Of a stretch of 39,734 nucleotides of DNA, positions 24,821 to 34,956 are shown piece by piece. The position numbers were made by a program, and so were the translations under genes. A model generated the notes under the pieces. That model was not told where the DNA came from and did not search any database. It worked only from the letters and a program-made list of their open reading frames with translations. The DNA is from DATLMR01 sp035634255 (GTDB lineage Bacteria > Acidobacteriota > Blastocatellia > UBA7656): NCBI GenBank assembly GCA_035634255.1, contig DASQDI010000112.1, positions 1 to 39,734 of the forward strand, read 5' to 3'. Within the stretch, counting starts at the first letter, position 1, and every line of letters starts with the position of its first letter.

Positions 24821-25528
24821 CTATTTGAGCGAGCGGTTCAACTCTTCCAGGTAGGCCGCCGCCGCGCGCGCGTCCCGGCCCTCGCCGCTGAGCGCGGCCA
24901 CGAGAGAGCTGTAGACCGCGTGATGCTCGCGGCCCACGTCGTCTCCGGGCGCGAGCCGCGCGTTTAGCTGGACGCGCGTGAGGTCGGCGGCGACCCCGAG
25001 CGCGCGCCCGTCGAGCGGCTCGAATTGAAAGTACATGACTCCGCAGAAAGAGTAAGGCCCGGTGCTATCGACTTCGGGCAGGGCGGGCGTCCGCGCGCCC
25101 TCGGCCGGCGCCTGTCTCGGGTCCTGCCTCGCGGCCTCTCTGGTATCGGCCGCGGCCTGCTGCTGGCCCGAGGTCGCGAGCGTGCCGGTTTGAACGCCGC
25201 CCGCCATCACCTGCCGGCGTTCCGGGGCGGTCCCTATCCCCCCCTGCGTCCCGACCAGCACCGCGCGCACGCCCTCGCGCGCGAAGGAGCGGCCCCGCGC
25301 ATTCGTGACCGTCAGGCGGCCCCGCAACTCCAGCCTCTGATCGACGAGGGCCGCGCTCGCGGGGGCGTAAGCGAACCTGTAAGTCGGGCCCCCCGCCGCG
25401 AAGGTGCCCGCGAAGCGGCCGGCTCTGAGCGAGGCGGCCATCGAGTGAATCTTCGGAGCGGGCGGGGCGCCCTTCCCTTTCCTTTGCGGCTTTGTCCGCG
25501 CCGGGCGGCCGGTTATACCGAATGCCAT
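24821..25528 (-). CDS. Hypothetical protein co-transcribed with a GMC oxidoreductase
   Basis: A 235-residue protein with no signal peptide or membrane span. The ATG at 25528 is preceded by GAGAGGTGAT, located just after the GMC stop 14 bases upstream, so the two genes are one transcript. Residues ~28-105 look like a beta-sandwich (AGRFAGTFAAGGPTYRFAYA, LELRGRLTVTNARGR). A low-complexity Ala/Gln/Arg linker follows (~120-148), then a domain with FCGVMYFQFEPLDGRALGV. The end is a helix (AAAYLEELNRSLK). I do not recognise the family. Its link to the GMC enzyme suggests an accessory role, but it lacks the features of known GMC small subunits. Confidence 0.65.
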   Translation of the reverse strand: MAFGITGRPARTKPQRKGKGAPPAPKIHSMAASLRAGRFAGTFAAGGPTYRFAYAPASAALVDQRLELRGRLTVTNARGRSFAREGVRAVLVGTQGGIGTAPERRQVMAGGVQTGTLATSGQQQAAADTREAARQDPRQAPAEGARTPALPEVDSTGPYSFCGVMYFQFEPLDGRALGVAADLTRVQLNARLAPGDDVGREHHAVYSSLVAALSGEGRDARAAAAYLEELNRSLK

Positions 25529-25542
25529 CGATCACCTCTCTT

Positions 25543-27252
25543 TCACAGGTTGCCGCGCCTGTATTCGTCGGACATGTAATCGCACGCGCGCATGGTGAGC
25601 GCGAGTATCGTGAGCGTCGGGTTCTGGTTGGCGCACGTCACGAACGACGCGCCGTCGATCACGAAGAGGTTCTTCACGTCCCAGCTCTGGTTGAATTTAT
25701 TGAGCACGGACTTCTTGGGGTCGAGCCCCATGCGCGCGGTCCCGAGCTCGTGGATGATGCGGCCCGGAGCGGTCATGCGGCCTCCCGACGTGACCACCTC
25801 CGCGCCCGCCGCGCGCAGTATCTCTTCGCTGGTCTGGGCCGCGTCCCGCGCCATCTCGCGCTCGTTGTCGGAGTACTGCGCGTGGATTTTGAGCACGGGT
25901 ATGCCCCATGCGTCCACGACCCCGTTCGGGTCTACCTCCACGAAGTTTTCGAACCGCGGCAGCATCTCGGCCCGCACGGTCAGGCTGACGGGCGAGGTGT
26001 AGTAGTGGCGCACGCGCTTTTTGAAGTCGCTCCCGAAGCCGGAGATGACCGCCGGGTTCTTGGAGAAGGCCGGGAATACGCGCGCGCCCGACCCGCACTC
26101 GAACCCGTAGCCCCGGATGAAGCGCGACTGTTTCGTCCCTTTGCTGATGTTGCGGAAGCGCGGGATGAGGAGCCCGGTCGCCTTGCCGTCCTCGTTCACC
26201 GGGTCGCGGTTCGCCAGTATGTTAAAGTACCCGGACGCGCCGATGCCCCCGAAATGGTCCATCAAATAATGGCCGAGCGCGCCCGACGAATTCCCGAGGC
26301 CCGAAGGGTGCTGCCTCGATTTCGAGTTCAGCATTATGCGCGTCGATTCGAGCGTCGAAGCGGCGAGCACGATGATCCGGGCGTAGGCTTCCCGCTCCTC
26401 GCGCGTGACCCGGTCCACGAAGGCTATCCCCTTGGCCTTGCCCGTGTCCGCGTCGACGAGGACCTGGCGAACGATGGAGTTCGGCCTGAGCGTCATCCTG
26501 CCCGTCGCCTGGGCCACGGGCAGGGTCGAGGAGAGCGAGTTGAACATCGCCCCGACGTCGCAGCCGTCGCCGCAGTTGCCGCAGTAGTGGCATTTGAACC
26601 GCCCGCGCATGTGAGCCTTGGGCGGCCCCGTGAGCATCGCGACCCTCATCGGTATTCCCGTGCGGCCCGTCTTCCGCGCGCCCTTCCTCAGGAGCTGCTC
26701 CCCGCAGTTCAGCCGCATCGCGGGCATGAAGTTGCCGTCGGGCAGTTGCGGCAGGTTGTCGCGCGAGCCGCTCACGCCTATGAACTCCTCGGCGCGGCCG
26801 TAGTAAGGCGACATCTCCGCGTAAGAGACGGGCCAGTCCTCCCCGAACCCGTCGTGAGTCGCGGCCTTGAAATCGAGGTCCGAGAAGCGGTAAGACATGC
26901 GGCCCCAGTGGAGGGTCTTGCCGCCGACGATGCGCGCGCGCACCCAGAGGAAGGGCTTGCCCGGCTCGGTCGTGTAGGGGTGCTCCGTGTCATTCACGTA
27001 GAAGTGGCGGCTGAACTCGCCCGCGGTCGTCTGCATCCACTGCTCCTGCTCGCGCCATCCGGGCGGGCCGAAGCCGCGGTACATCGACTCGTAGGGCCAG
27101 CGGTGCCCGCTCAGGTCGCGCTCGCGGTTGACGGGCGGCCCGCCTTCGAGCACCAGGACTTCAAGCCCCCGCTCGGTCAGTTCCTTCGCGGCCATGCCCC
27201 CCGCCGCGCCCGACCCTACAATTATGGCGTCGTATATTTTCTGCTTTGCCAA
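25543..27252 (-). CDS. GMC family FAD-dependent oxidoreductase (paralogue 1)
   Basis: A 569-residue enzyme starting at a TTG (27252) that has GGGAGGGGAG just upstream and begins right before the family match; an ATG 31 codons upstream lacks a binding site. Domains: FAD-binding Rossmann motif GSGAAGG near the N-terminus, GMC signatures (GGKTLHWGRMSYRF), and the C-terminal catalytic His/Asn region (IIHELGTARMG, then NQNPTLTILALTMR). A cysteine cluster CHYCGNCGDGC sits mid-protein, suggesting an Fe-S cluster as in some GMC dehydrogenases. It most likely oxidises a sugar or sugar alcohol and passes electrons to a carrier rather than oxygen. No signal peptide is seen at this start. It is divergent from a TIM-barrel isomerase gene and from paralogue 2. 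Confidence 0.9.
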   Translation of the reverse strand: MAKQKIYDAIIVGSGAAGGMAAKELTERGLEVLVLEGGPPVNRERDLSGHRWPYESMYRGFGPPGWREQEQWMQTTAGEFSRHFYVNDTEHPYTTEPGKPFLWVRARIVGGKTLHWGRMSYRFSDLDFKAATHDGFGEDWPVSYAEMSPYYGRAEEFIGVSGSRDNLPQLPDGNFMPAMRLNCGEQLLRKGARKTGRTGIPMRVAMLTGPPKAHMRGRFKCHYCGNCGDGCDVGAMFNSLSSTLPVAQATGRMTLRPNSIVRQVLVDADTGKAKGIAFVDRVTREEREAYARIIVLAASTLESTRIMLNSKSRQHPSGLGNSSGALGHYLMDHFGGIGASGYFNILANRDPVNEDGKATGLLIPRFRNISKGTKQSRFIRGYGFECGSGARVFPAFSKNPAVISGFGSDFKKRVRHYYTSPVSLTVRAEMLPRFENFVEVDPNGVVDAWGIPVLKIHAQYSDNEREMARDAAQTSEEILRAAGAEVVTSGGRMTAPGRIIHELGTARMGLDPKKSVLNKFNQSWDVKNLFVIDGASFVTCANQNPTLTILALTMRACDYMSDEYRRGNL

Positions 27253-27478
27253 TCTCCCCTCCCTGCGCCCGAAGACATAGTCGAAAGTATTGCGCGAGAC
27301 CGTAACATAGCGATAAAGGCGAATCAAGCCTGCGCGGCTTGCCACGGTTCGCGATTGATACTATTATGCGTGCAACCCGGCCACGAACGCGGTTGGAAAG
27401 GGACAGAACAGGAACGCAAAGAGAATCCCGGGTCCGGGATTTGAGGCTCTGATTTTACGCGCGAGGCTCGATAAAGTA

Positions 27479-28345
27479 ATGCTCAATCGCAGAAATTTTC
27501 TGAAGCAGGCCGCCGGGAGCGCGCTCTTCGCCGCCGCGCCGGCCCTACCTCTGACCAGACGGCAGGGCGCGAAGGCGGGCGGGGTGCGCTTCAGCGTGTG
27601 CATAGACATGATCCTGACCGAGGTGCCGTTCCTTGAGCGGATGGAGCGGATCAAGCGTCTGGGCTACCCGGCCTTCGAGTTCTGGGACTGGAAGAGCAAG
27701 GACGTCGAGGCCATCGCCCGGAAGAAGGACGAGCTCGGCCTCGAAGTGGCGACCATCATGGGCTCCGGCTGGAAGCACATGAACACGGAAGAGGCCCGCA
27801 GGGCCTTCGTCGAGGAGATCCGCAAATCGATAGTGGCCGCCAAGCGCCTCGGCTCGAAGACCATGATCGTGACCACGGGCCTCGAAGACAAAAACATCCC
27901 GCGGGACCAGCAGCGCGCCGGCTACGTGAGCGCGCTCAAGGCGGCCGCGCCTTACGTCGAAGAGGCGCAGCTCGCGATGGTGCTTGAGCCGCTCAACACG
28001 ACTGTCGACCACCCCCTCTACTACCTGACGACGGCGAGGGAGGGCATCCAGATCATAGACGAAGTTTCGAGCCCCGCGGTCAAGCTGCTCTTCGACATCT
28101 ACCACCACCAGATCATGGAAGGGAATATTATCCAGGATATTAAGCGGAACATCGCGAAGATCGCCCACTTCCACGTCGCGGACGTGCCGGGCCGCCACGA
28201 GCCGGGCACGGGCGAGATCAACTACGCGAACGTCTTTCGCGCGATAGCGGAGTCGGGCTTCAAGGGCTTCGTCGGCCTCGAATTCAAGCCGTCGCGCGAC
28301 GCCGAAGAGGCCCTGAGGGAAGTGCTGAAGATAGGGAGCAGATGA
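27479..28345 (+). CDS. Tat-exported sugar isomerase/epimerase-like TIM barrel
   Basis: A 288-residue protein. The N-terminus NRRNFLKQAAGSALFAAAPA is a Tat signal (twin Arg plus FLK), so the folded enzyme is exported. The rest is an AP-endonuclease-2-type TIM barrel, of the xylose-isomerase-like/hydroxypyruvate-isomerase group: FEFWDWKSKD, MVLEPLNT (metal-binding Glu), LLFDIYHHQIMEGN, IAHFHVADVPGRHEPGTGEI and FVGLEFKPS (final Glu). These acidic and His residues should bind a divalent metal. Reaction: isomerisation or 3-epimerisation of a sugar or keto acid. Its stop is one base from the start of GMC paralogue 2, implying coupled expression and a shared pathway. Confidence 0.88.
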   Translation: MLNRRNFLKQAAGSALFAAAPALPLTRRQGAKAGGVRFSVCIDMILTEVPFLERMERIKRLGYPAFEFWDWKSKDVEAIARKKDELGLEVATIMGSGWKHMNTEEARRAFVEEIRKSIVAAKRLGSKTMIVTTGLEDKNIPRDQQRAGYVSALKAAAPYVEEAQLAMVLEPLNTTVDHPLYYLTTAREGIQIIDEVSSPAVKLLFDIYHHQIMEGNIIQDIKRNIAKIAHFHVADVPGRHEPGTGEINYANVFRAIAESGFKGFVGLEFKPSRDAEEALREVLKIGSR

Positions 28346-28346
28346 G

Positions 28347-30047
28347 ATGTCCAAGGCAACAGTCTACGACGCGATAGTGGTCGGCTCGGGCGCCACCGGC
28401 GGGTGGGCCGCCAAGGAGCTTACGGAAAAAGGGATGCGCGTGATCGTGCTCGAAGCGGGCCGGAAGCTCGACCCCATGAAGGACTTCACCGAGCACGCTT
28501 GGCCTTACGAGGTTAAGTACCGCGGGACGGTCGGCGGCCGCACGCTCTACCGCGAGCGCCAGCCGATCCAGTCGAAGTGCGGCTCCCTGTCGGAGTACAC
28601 TCGCCACTTCTTCGTTGACGACGTGGACAACCCCTACACCACGCCCGACCAGAAGCCGTTCGACTGGATCCGTGGGCGGCACGTTGGCGGGCGGTCCGTG
28701 ATGTGGGGGCGGCAGGTCTACCGCCTGTCCGACTACGACCTGAAGGCCGCGAGCCGCGACGGGTACGGGGAGGACTGGCCCATCTCTTACGCGGACCTCG
28801 CGCCCTACTACGACAAGGTCGACCAGTTCATAGGCGTGAGCGGCTCGGTCGAAAACATGCCCCAGCTCCCGGACGGGAAATTCCTCCCCGCGATGAAGAT
28901 GACCTGCGGCGAGTGGGTCCTGAAGAGGGCCGTCGAGAGCAGGTGGAAAGACCGGCGGGTGATGATCGGGCGCGCGGCGATCCTGACGCAGAACCACAAC
29001 GGGCGCGCGGCCTGCCACTGGTGCGGCCACTGCGACCGGGGCTGCACCACCTCGTCTTACTTCAGCAGCCCCGGCTCGACCCTGCCCGCGGCGGCCAAGA
29101 CCGGACGCCTCACGCTCAGGCCGAACTCGGTCGCGAGCCACATCATCGTCGATAACAAGACCGGCAAAGCCTCGGGCGTCGCCTGCATAGATCAGGTCAC
29201 GAAGAAAGCCTTCGAGGTCTTCGGCAAAATCGTCGTGCTCTGCGCCTCGACCATAGAATCGACGCGGCTCCTGCTCAACAGCGCGACCCGAGAGCACCCC
29301 GAGGGACTGGGCAACTCGTCCGGCGCCCTCGGCCGCTACCTGATGGACCACACCTACTCGGTCAGCGTCGGGGGCGTCGTCCCGAGCGTCGCCAACTTCC
29401 CCTACAATTACGACGACGGCAGGGCGAACGGCATCTACATCCCGCGGTTCCAGAACATCTCGGACCGCAACCCGAAATTCATTCGCGGCTACGGCATTCA
29501 GGCGGGGGTGCAGCGCGGAATCCTGCCCGCGAACGTCAGGTCGATTCAGGGCTTCGGGTCGGACTTCAAGAAGCAGGTGAGGGAGGCGAAAGCGCCCGCG
29601 CCGTTCTGGATGGCCGCCTTCGGAGAGATGCTGCCGCAGGCGGAAAACCGCGTCACCATCAACAAGGACGTGAAAGACGCCTGGGGCATCCCCGTCGCGC
29701 ACATCGACTGCAAGCACTCCGACAACGAGCGGGAGATGGCGCGCCACCAGATCGAGGCGCTCAGGGAAATGGCCACCGAAGCCGGTTTCGAGATGCTCTG
29801 GGGCAACCCCTTCCTCGCGGCCCCCGGCCTCGCGATCCACGAGATCGGGACCGCGCGCATGGGCTCGGACCCCAAGAAGTCCGTGCTCAATAAATTCAAC
29901 CAGAGCTGGGACGTGAAGAACCTGTTCGTCACCGACGGCGCGTGCTTCGTGTCGAGCGGCTGCCAGAACCCGACGCTCACGATGATGGCCATCACCGCGC
30001 GCGCCTGCGATTACATCGTCGACCAGGCGAAGAAGGGCGACCTGTAG
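28347..30047 (+). CDS. GMC family FAD-dependent oxidoreductase (paralogue 2)
   Basis: A 566-residue enzyme, same length and architecture as the GMC gene at 25543-27252: FAD motif GSGATGGW, RHVGGRSVMWGRQVYR, Cys cluster CHWCGHCDRGC, and C-terminal IHEIGTARMG plus GCQNPTLTMMAITAR. The C-terminal stretch NKFNQSWDVKNLFV is identical to paralogue 1, so they diverged by duplication or share a strong constraint. The start ATG is one base after the isomerase stop. It is probably a sugar dehydrogenase, possibly oxidising C3 of glycosides given the DUF1080 and isomerase neighbours. It lacks its own signal peptide; location and electron acceptor are unknown. Confidence 0.9.
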   Translation: MSKATVYDAIVVGSGATGGWAAKELTEKGMRVIVLEAGRKLDPMKDFTEHAWPYEVKYRGTVGGRTLYRERQPIQSKCGSLSEYTRHFFVDDVDNPYTTPDQKPFDWIRGRHVGGRSVMWGRQVYRLSDYDLKAASRDGYGEDWPISYADLAPYYDKVDQFIGVSGSVENMPQLPDGKFLPAMKMTCGEWVLKRAVESRWKDRRVMIGRAAILTQNHNGRAACHWCGHCDRGCTTSSYFSSPGSTLPAAAKTGRLTLRPNSVASHIIVDNKTGKASGVACIDQVTKKAFEVFGKIVVLCASTIESTRLLLNSATREHPEGLGNSSGALGRYLMDHTYSVSVGGVVPSVANFPYNYDDGRANGIYIPRFQNISDRNPKFIRGYGIQAGVQRGILPANVRSIQGFGSDFKKQVREAKAPAPFWMAAFGEMLPQAENRVTINKDVKDAWGIPVAHIDCKHSDNEREMARHQIEALREMATEAGFEMLWGNPFLAAPGLAIHEIGTARMGSDPKKSVLNKFNQSWDVKNLFVTDGACFVSSGCQNPTLTMMAITARACDYIVDQAKKGDL

Positions 30048-30065
30048 GAGGCCCTCAGGCGTCCG

Positions 30066-31091
<1,026 letters not shown>

Positions 31092-31103
31092 GCCGAGCCC
31101 TCC

Positions 31104-32342
31104 TTATTCCGCCACGGCCTTCGCCTCGACCGCCGCCTCCCTGTCCGCCGTCCTGTCCCTGAACGTGAGGGCGAAAAAGAGCGATATCGCCGCCGCCAGT
31201 ACGCAGGGGATGTACCAGATCGTCTTCCAGTCCTTCACCCCGTTCACGGTGAAGGCGTCGACGACCTGGCCCGCGAGCACGGTGCCGAGCCCTATGCCGA
31301 CGCCATAAGTGATCAGGGCGATGAAGCCCTGAGCGCTGGCGCGAATCTCTTTCGGGGCCTTCTGGTCGACGTAGATTTGGCCCGTCACGAAGAAGAAGTC
31401 GTAGCAGATGCCATGCAGCAGGATGCCCGCGTAGAGCATCCACTCCAGCGCGCCCAGGTTGCCGTTGGCGAAGAAGGCGTAGCGGACCACCCACGCGAGC
31501 ATGCCGATCAGCAGCATCTTCTTCACGCCGAGCCGCACGAGGAAGAAGGGCATGAGGACCATGAAGAAGACTTCCGACATCTGCCCCATGCTCTGCTTGG
31601 CCGCCACGCCCTGCATCCCGAGCTCGTTCAGGTACAGGTTCGTGAAGCTGTAGTAGAAGGCCAGGGGGATCGAGATGAGCAGGGAGCAGAGCACGAAGAT
31701 GAAGAACGACCTCTCGTTGAGCAGGCGGAGCGTCCTGAGCCCCAGGACTTCGCCCACGCTCACGTCCTTGCCGACGTTCTGCGGGGGCGTGTTGGGCAGG
31801 GTGAACGAGTACACCCCGAGCAGGATTGAAGCGACGGCCGCCATCTTCATCGGCACGGCGCTCTTTTCGATGTCGGCGTAATAGTTGAACTGGATGAAAG
31901 TGATGACGAGGCCCGCGGCTATCCAGCCGACGGTCCCCCACACGCGCACCTTCGGGAACTGGGCGTCGGGGCTCTGCATCTGTCGGAACGAGACGGCGTT
32001 GACCAGGGCGAGCGTCGGCATGTAGGTGAGGTTGTAGAGGAAGAGGCCGAGGATCAGGGGCCCCGCGGCCGTCAGGTCGGCCGAGAAGTAGAGGATGAAT
32101 GCGCCCGCGAGGTGCAGGGCCCCCATGACCTTCTGCGACGCGAAGAAGCGGTCGGCGATCAGGCCGATGAAAAACGGCGAGATGATCGCCGCGATGTTAT
32201 TCATGAGGTATGCGTACGATATCTCAGTGCCCGAAAACCCGAGCTGCCCCAGGTGCGTCCCCAGGGTGACGAACCACGCGCCCCAGACGAAAAATTCCAG
32301 GAACATCATGATGCTCAGACGCCAGTAGGTTTTCCCGTCCAT
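31104..32342 (-). CDS. MFS transporter, NupG/XapB nucleoside-permease-like
   Basis: A 412-residue inner-membrane carrier with 12 predicted hydrophobic helices. The N-terminus MFLEFFVWGAWFVTLGTHL and the later LYNLTYMPTLALVNAVSFRQM, WGTVGWIAAGLVITF and FFFVTGQIYVDQKAPKEIRA are typical of the nucleoside:H+ symporter family, whose acidobacterial and planctomycete members lie in sugar-catabolism clusters. Substrate may be a nucleoside or an oxidised or modified sugar; context favours the latter. It precedes the LLM gene by 12 bases and follows the DUF1080 stop by 48, all on the same strand, so the three probably form one operon. Confidence 0.88.
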   Translation of the reverse strand: MDGKTYWRLSIMMFLEFFVWGAWFVTLGTHLGQLGFSGTEISYAYLMNNIAAIISPFFIGLIADRFFASQKVMGALHLAGAFILYFSADLTAAGPLILGLFLYNLTYMPTLALVNAVSFRQMQSPDAQFPKVRVWGTVGWIAAGLVITFIQFNYYADIEKSAVPMKMAAVASILLGVYSFTLPNTPPQNVGKDVSVGEVLGLRTLRLLNERSFFIFVLCSLLISIPLAFYYSFTNLYLNELGMQGVAAKQSMGQMSEVFFMVLMPFFLVRLGVKKMLLIGMLAWVVRYAFFANGNLGALEWMLYAGILLHGICYDFFFVTGQIYVDQKAPKEIRASAQGFIALITYGVGIGLGTVLAGQVVDAFTVNGVKDWKTIWYIPCVLAAAISLFFALTFRDRTADREAAVEAKAVAE

Positions 32343-32390
32343 ACTTCTTCCTTCCCTGTTTCAAGTTAATCGATCGGAGTCAGCCGCGAG

Positions 32391-33032
32391 CTACTTGATC
32401 TCTCTGACGCGCACGCTCCGGTACCACACCTTCGAGACCGGGTCGTGAGACTGAAGGCCGATGTACCCTTCGAGCCCGCGAGAGCCTTCGAACTCGTTCA
32501 CCTTCTGGCCGTTCAGGATCACGGTGTAGCGCTGCCCGACGACCGATATCTCGTAGAGGTTCCACTGGCCCGCGGGCTTCGCGGCCCGCGCGGTCGCGGG
32601 CGAAAAGTCATAGATCGAGCCGGTCTGGTTCTTCAGGCCCCTCTTGTCGCAATCGTCTATCTGGATCTCGTAGCCGTTATGGACCGAATACCACGGGTCC
32701 TCGGACTTTTCGGGGAAGCGCACGAAGACGCCGGAGTTGCTGCACTCGGTCCCCACCTTCCACTCGACCTGAAGCACGAAATCGCGGAACGTCCGCGCCT
32801 CGTACCAGAGCAGCCCGAGCCCGACCCCGCCCCGCGAGGCCAGAGCTCCGTCCTCGACGACGAAACTGCCTTTGCCGATCATCTTCCAACCCGCCAGGTC
32901 TTTGCCGTTGAACAGCTCGACCCACTGCTTTTCGCCCTTACTCTTCCTGGGGGAGTCGGCCTGCGAGCTTGCCCCGCAGAGCAGGAGAGAGAGGGCGGCG
33001 ACTGCAAGGATTCCGGACTTTGATTTGAGCAT
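32391..33032 (-). CDS. DUF1080 / 3-keto-disaccharide hydrolase domain protein, exported
   Basis: A 213-residue protein with a signal peptide (~1-25: AVAALSLLLCGASSQA, possibly a lipoprotein because of LLLCGAS). The remainder is a concanavalin-like DUF1080 domain: WVELFNGKDLAGWK, FVLQVEWKVG, SGVFVRFP, YEIQIDD, QWNLYEISVVG and YIGLQSHD. Members of this family cleave 3-keto-glycosides, acting with oxidoreductases that oxidise C3 of the sugar. In this window two GMC dehydrogenases and a TIM-barrel epimerase lie close by, which fits that pathway. It is first gene of the leftward DUF1080-MFS-LLM unit. Confidence 0.9.
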   Translation of the reverse strand: MLKSKSGILAVAALSLLLCGASSQADSPRKSKGEKQWVELFNGKDLAGWKMIGKGSFVVEDGALASRGGVGLGLLWYEARTFRDFVLQVEWKVGTECSNSGVFVRFPEKSEDPWYSVHNGYEIQIDDCDKRGLKNQTGSIYDFSPATARAAKPAGQWNLYEISVVGQRYTVILNGQKVNEFEGSRGLEGYIGLQSHDPVSKVWYRSVRVREIK

Positions 33033-33320
33033 GGTTTTATTCAGGAAGCCCGTCGGGCCCCTCCTATTGTGATGTAAATTTAATCTGATACGCGAAGCTG
33101 AAAGCGCAGACGGATCGCGCGTCCGGATACTACTTCATCGCCCTGCTCATTTCAAGTAACCGGCCCGGCCGCCGCTTTCCGCCCGCGCCCGTCTTGTGGG
33201 ATAATCGCCCTTCGATCAACCGCCCGGACGGAGCTTCATTCGCTGGAAGACACGCCCGAAAAACTGGCCGAAGAGTTTCTCAACCGCCACCGGGCGTCGG
33301 GCGTTTACCTGCGCGACCGC

Positions 33321-34700
33321 GTGACGCGCCTAGCGGAGCTCGCGACAGGCCCCGACCCTTCCGCCGCGAAAGCGGCTACCAGAGCCATTTTCACGTCCCT
33401 CGTAGAGCCCCTCGCCGACTCGTTCGAGCCGGACTCGGCCCGGCTTTACGAGCGCCTCTTCGCCCAGATCATTCAATTCTGCCGCCGGACTTCACAGGGC
33501 AGGGGCCTCGACCGCGCCCTGTCGGAATTCGGGCTTGAAAGCGAGGAAGACCTGCTCGCCCGCGTCTCTTCCCTGCGCGACCCGTCCCGCTTCGGCCGGT
33601 GGCGGGGCGCGAAAGGCGTCAGGCTGGTCATCATCTTTTCGCGCGTGACGCTCGGCGCGGATGTCGCGATCACGAGCGCCATAATCGAAAGGCTCAGGCG
33701 GGAGTTCCCCGAGGCCTCCCTCGTACTGGTCGGGGGGAGGAAGGCCGCGGAGCTGTTCGGCGGCGACGCGGGGCTGTCGTTCCGCGAGATCGATTACCAG
33801 CGCTCGGGCGCGACCGTCGACAGGCTCCTGAGCTGGCTGGACCTTCTGAAGGCCGTCGAAGAGTTGACGGAAGGGTTGACCGAAGGCGAATACCTGGTCG
33901 TCGATCCCGACAGCCGCCTGACCCAGCTCGGCCTGCTGCCCGTGAGCCCTGACGACAATCACCTCCTGTTCCCCAGCCGCGAATACAAAGCGGCCTCGGA
34001 CCTCTCGCTCGGGCGGCTCGCCTCCGACTGGCTCGACGAAGTATTCGGGGAAGCGGCGCCTGCCTCCCCGCGCGTGAGCCTCCATCCCTCGGACCTTGAG
34101 CTGGCCGAGGGCGTGGTGAGCAGGATGAGGAGCGGCAGCGCGCGCCCGGTCGTCGCGATCAATTTCGGGGTGGGAGGGAACTCCCTCAAGCGCGTGGGCG
34201 ACGAATTCGAGTGGGGGCTGGTAAGACGCCTGATCGAAGGCGGCGCTTGCGTGGTCCTCGACAAAGGTGCGGGCGGGGAAGAAGAGATGCGAGCCGACCG
34301 GGTCATCGAACACTCGGCGAGTGTCGCGCGCGAAGGCCGCCCGATCCGGGTGATCGAAATCGACGAGGCGGGCCTGGGCGGCCTGCTCGCCTCCGATTGG
34401 GAGGGCGCGGACCTGCTGGTGTGGAGCGGGCGCGTCGGGATGCTGGCGGCGCTCATCGGCGAAAGTGACCTGTACATCGGCTACGATTCGGCGGGGCAGC
34501 ACATCGCGGCGGCTCTGTCGGTGCCGTGCATCGATGTCTTCGCGGGCTACGGCTCCCGGCGCATGCTCGACAGGTGGAAGCCCGCGGGCCATGCCGAGTC
34601 GCGGGTGATCCCGGTCGAGGCGCGCGCGGCCCGCGCCGACGAGCAGGCAGTCCTTTCCGCGGTCCTGAGCGCCGCCCGAGAGATGCTTCAGGCGCGCTGA
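33321..34700 (+). CDS. Glycosyltransferase family 9-like protein, start uncertain
   Basis: A 459-residue product from the GTG at 33321. Residues ~100-150 (RLVIIFSRVTLGADVAITSA, then LRREFPEASLVLVGGRKAAELF) are the N-terminal Rossmann domain of heptosyltransferase-like GT9 proteins. Residues ~265-430 form the second domain, with VVAINFGVGGNS, LYIGYDSAGQHIAAALSVP and VFAGYG, the nucleotide-sugar side. A ~95-residue helical N-terminal extension is not typical of GT9. Coding-like sequence (SLEDTPEKLAEEFLNRHRA) continues upstream in frame to about 33231 without an ATG/GTG/TTG start, so the true start may be a rare codon or upstream. A candidate extended -10 (TGTGGGATAAT, 33195-33205) precedes it. 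It probably acts in envelope glycan or glycoprotein synthesis. Confidence 0.75.
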   Translation: MTRLAELATGPDPSAAKAATRAIFTSLVEPLADSFEPDSARLYERLFAQIIQFCRRTSQGRGLDRALSEFGLESEEDLLARVSSLRDPSRFGRWRGAKGVRLVIIFSRVTLGADVAITSAIIERLRREFPEASLVLVGGRKAAELFGGDAGLSFREIDYQRSGATVDRLLSWLDLLKAVEELTEGLTEGEYLVVDPDSRLTQLGLLPVSPDDNHLLFPSREYKAASDLSLGRLASDWLDEVFGEAAPASPRVSLHPSDLELAEGVVSRMRSGSARPVVAINFGVGGNSLKRVGDEFEWGLVRRLIEGGACVVLDKGAGGEEEMRADRVIEHSASVAREGRPIRVIEIDEAGLGGLLASDWEGADLLVWSGRVGMLAALIGESDLYIGYDSAGQHIAAALSVPCIDVFAGYGSRRMLDRWKPAGHAESRVIPVEARAARADEQAVLSAVLSAAREMLQAR

Positions 34701-34764
34701 TTGTGATCGGATAAGCCGGTGAAGGCGGCCGCGATAGCGCGGCGCACTCACAAGTCATGACACG

Positions 34765-34793
34765 TTGACAAATTAAGGAGCGCGAAATATATT
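34765..34793 (+). promoter_or_regulatory. Strong sigma70-like promoter of the CHAT/lipase unit
   Basis: TTGACA at 34765-34770, a 17-base spacer and TATATT at 34788-34793 give a near-consensus housekeeping promoter, about 160 bases upstream of the CHAT-like gene. It is the best promoter match I found in the window. The leader between promoter and start is AT-richer than the surroundings. The 256-base gap 34701-34956 holds no gene. Confidence 0.6.
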
Positions 34794-34956
34794 CCCGTGT
34801 GTTAAGTTACTTTCCCGGAAGCGAACCATCGCTTCCATAACGTCGAGCACCCTTTTCGTTGAATGGATTATGGTTGTTTGTTTGCGTTAGAGGTGCGGTG
34901 ATTCCATTCTCATTGGCTCTGCGCAAGCCATTACAAAGCCTACCGGAGCATAAGCG

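Noticed and set aside
25492..27444. 650-codon open frame on the plus strand
   Set aside because: It is antisense to GMC paralogue 1. GC-rich codons leave long mirror frames; the translation is Arg/His/Ala-rich with no family features.
28284..29840. 518-codon open frame on the minus strand
   Set aside because: Mirror of GMC paralogue 2, same reasoning.
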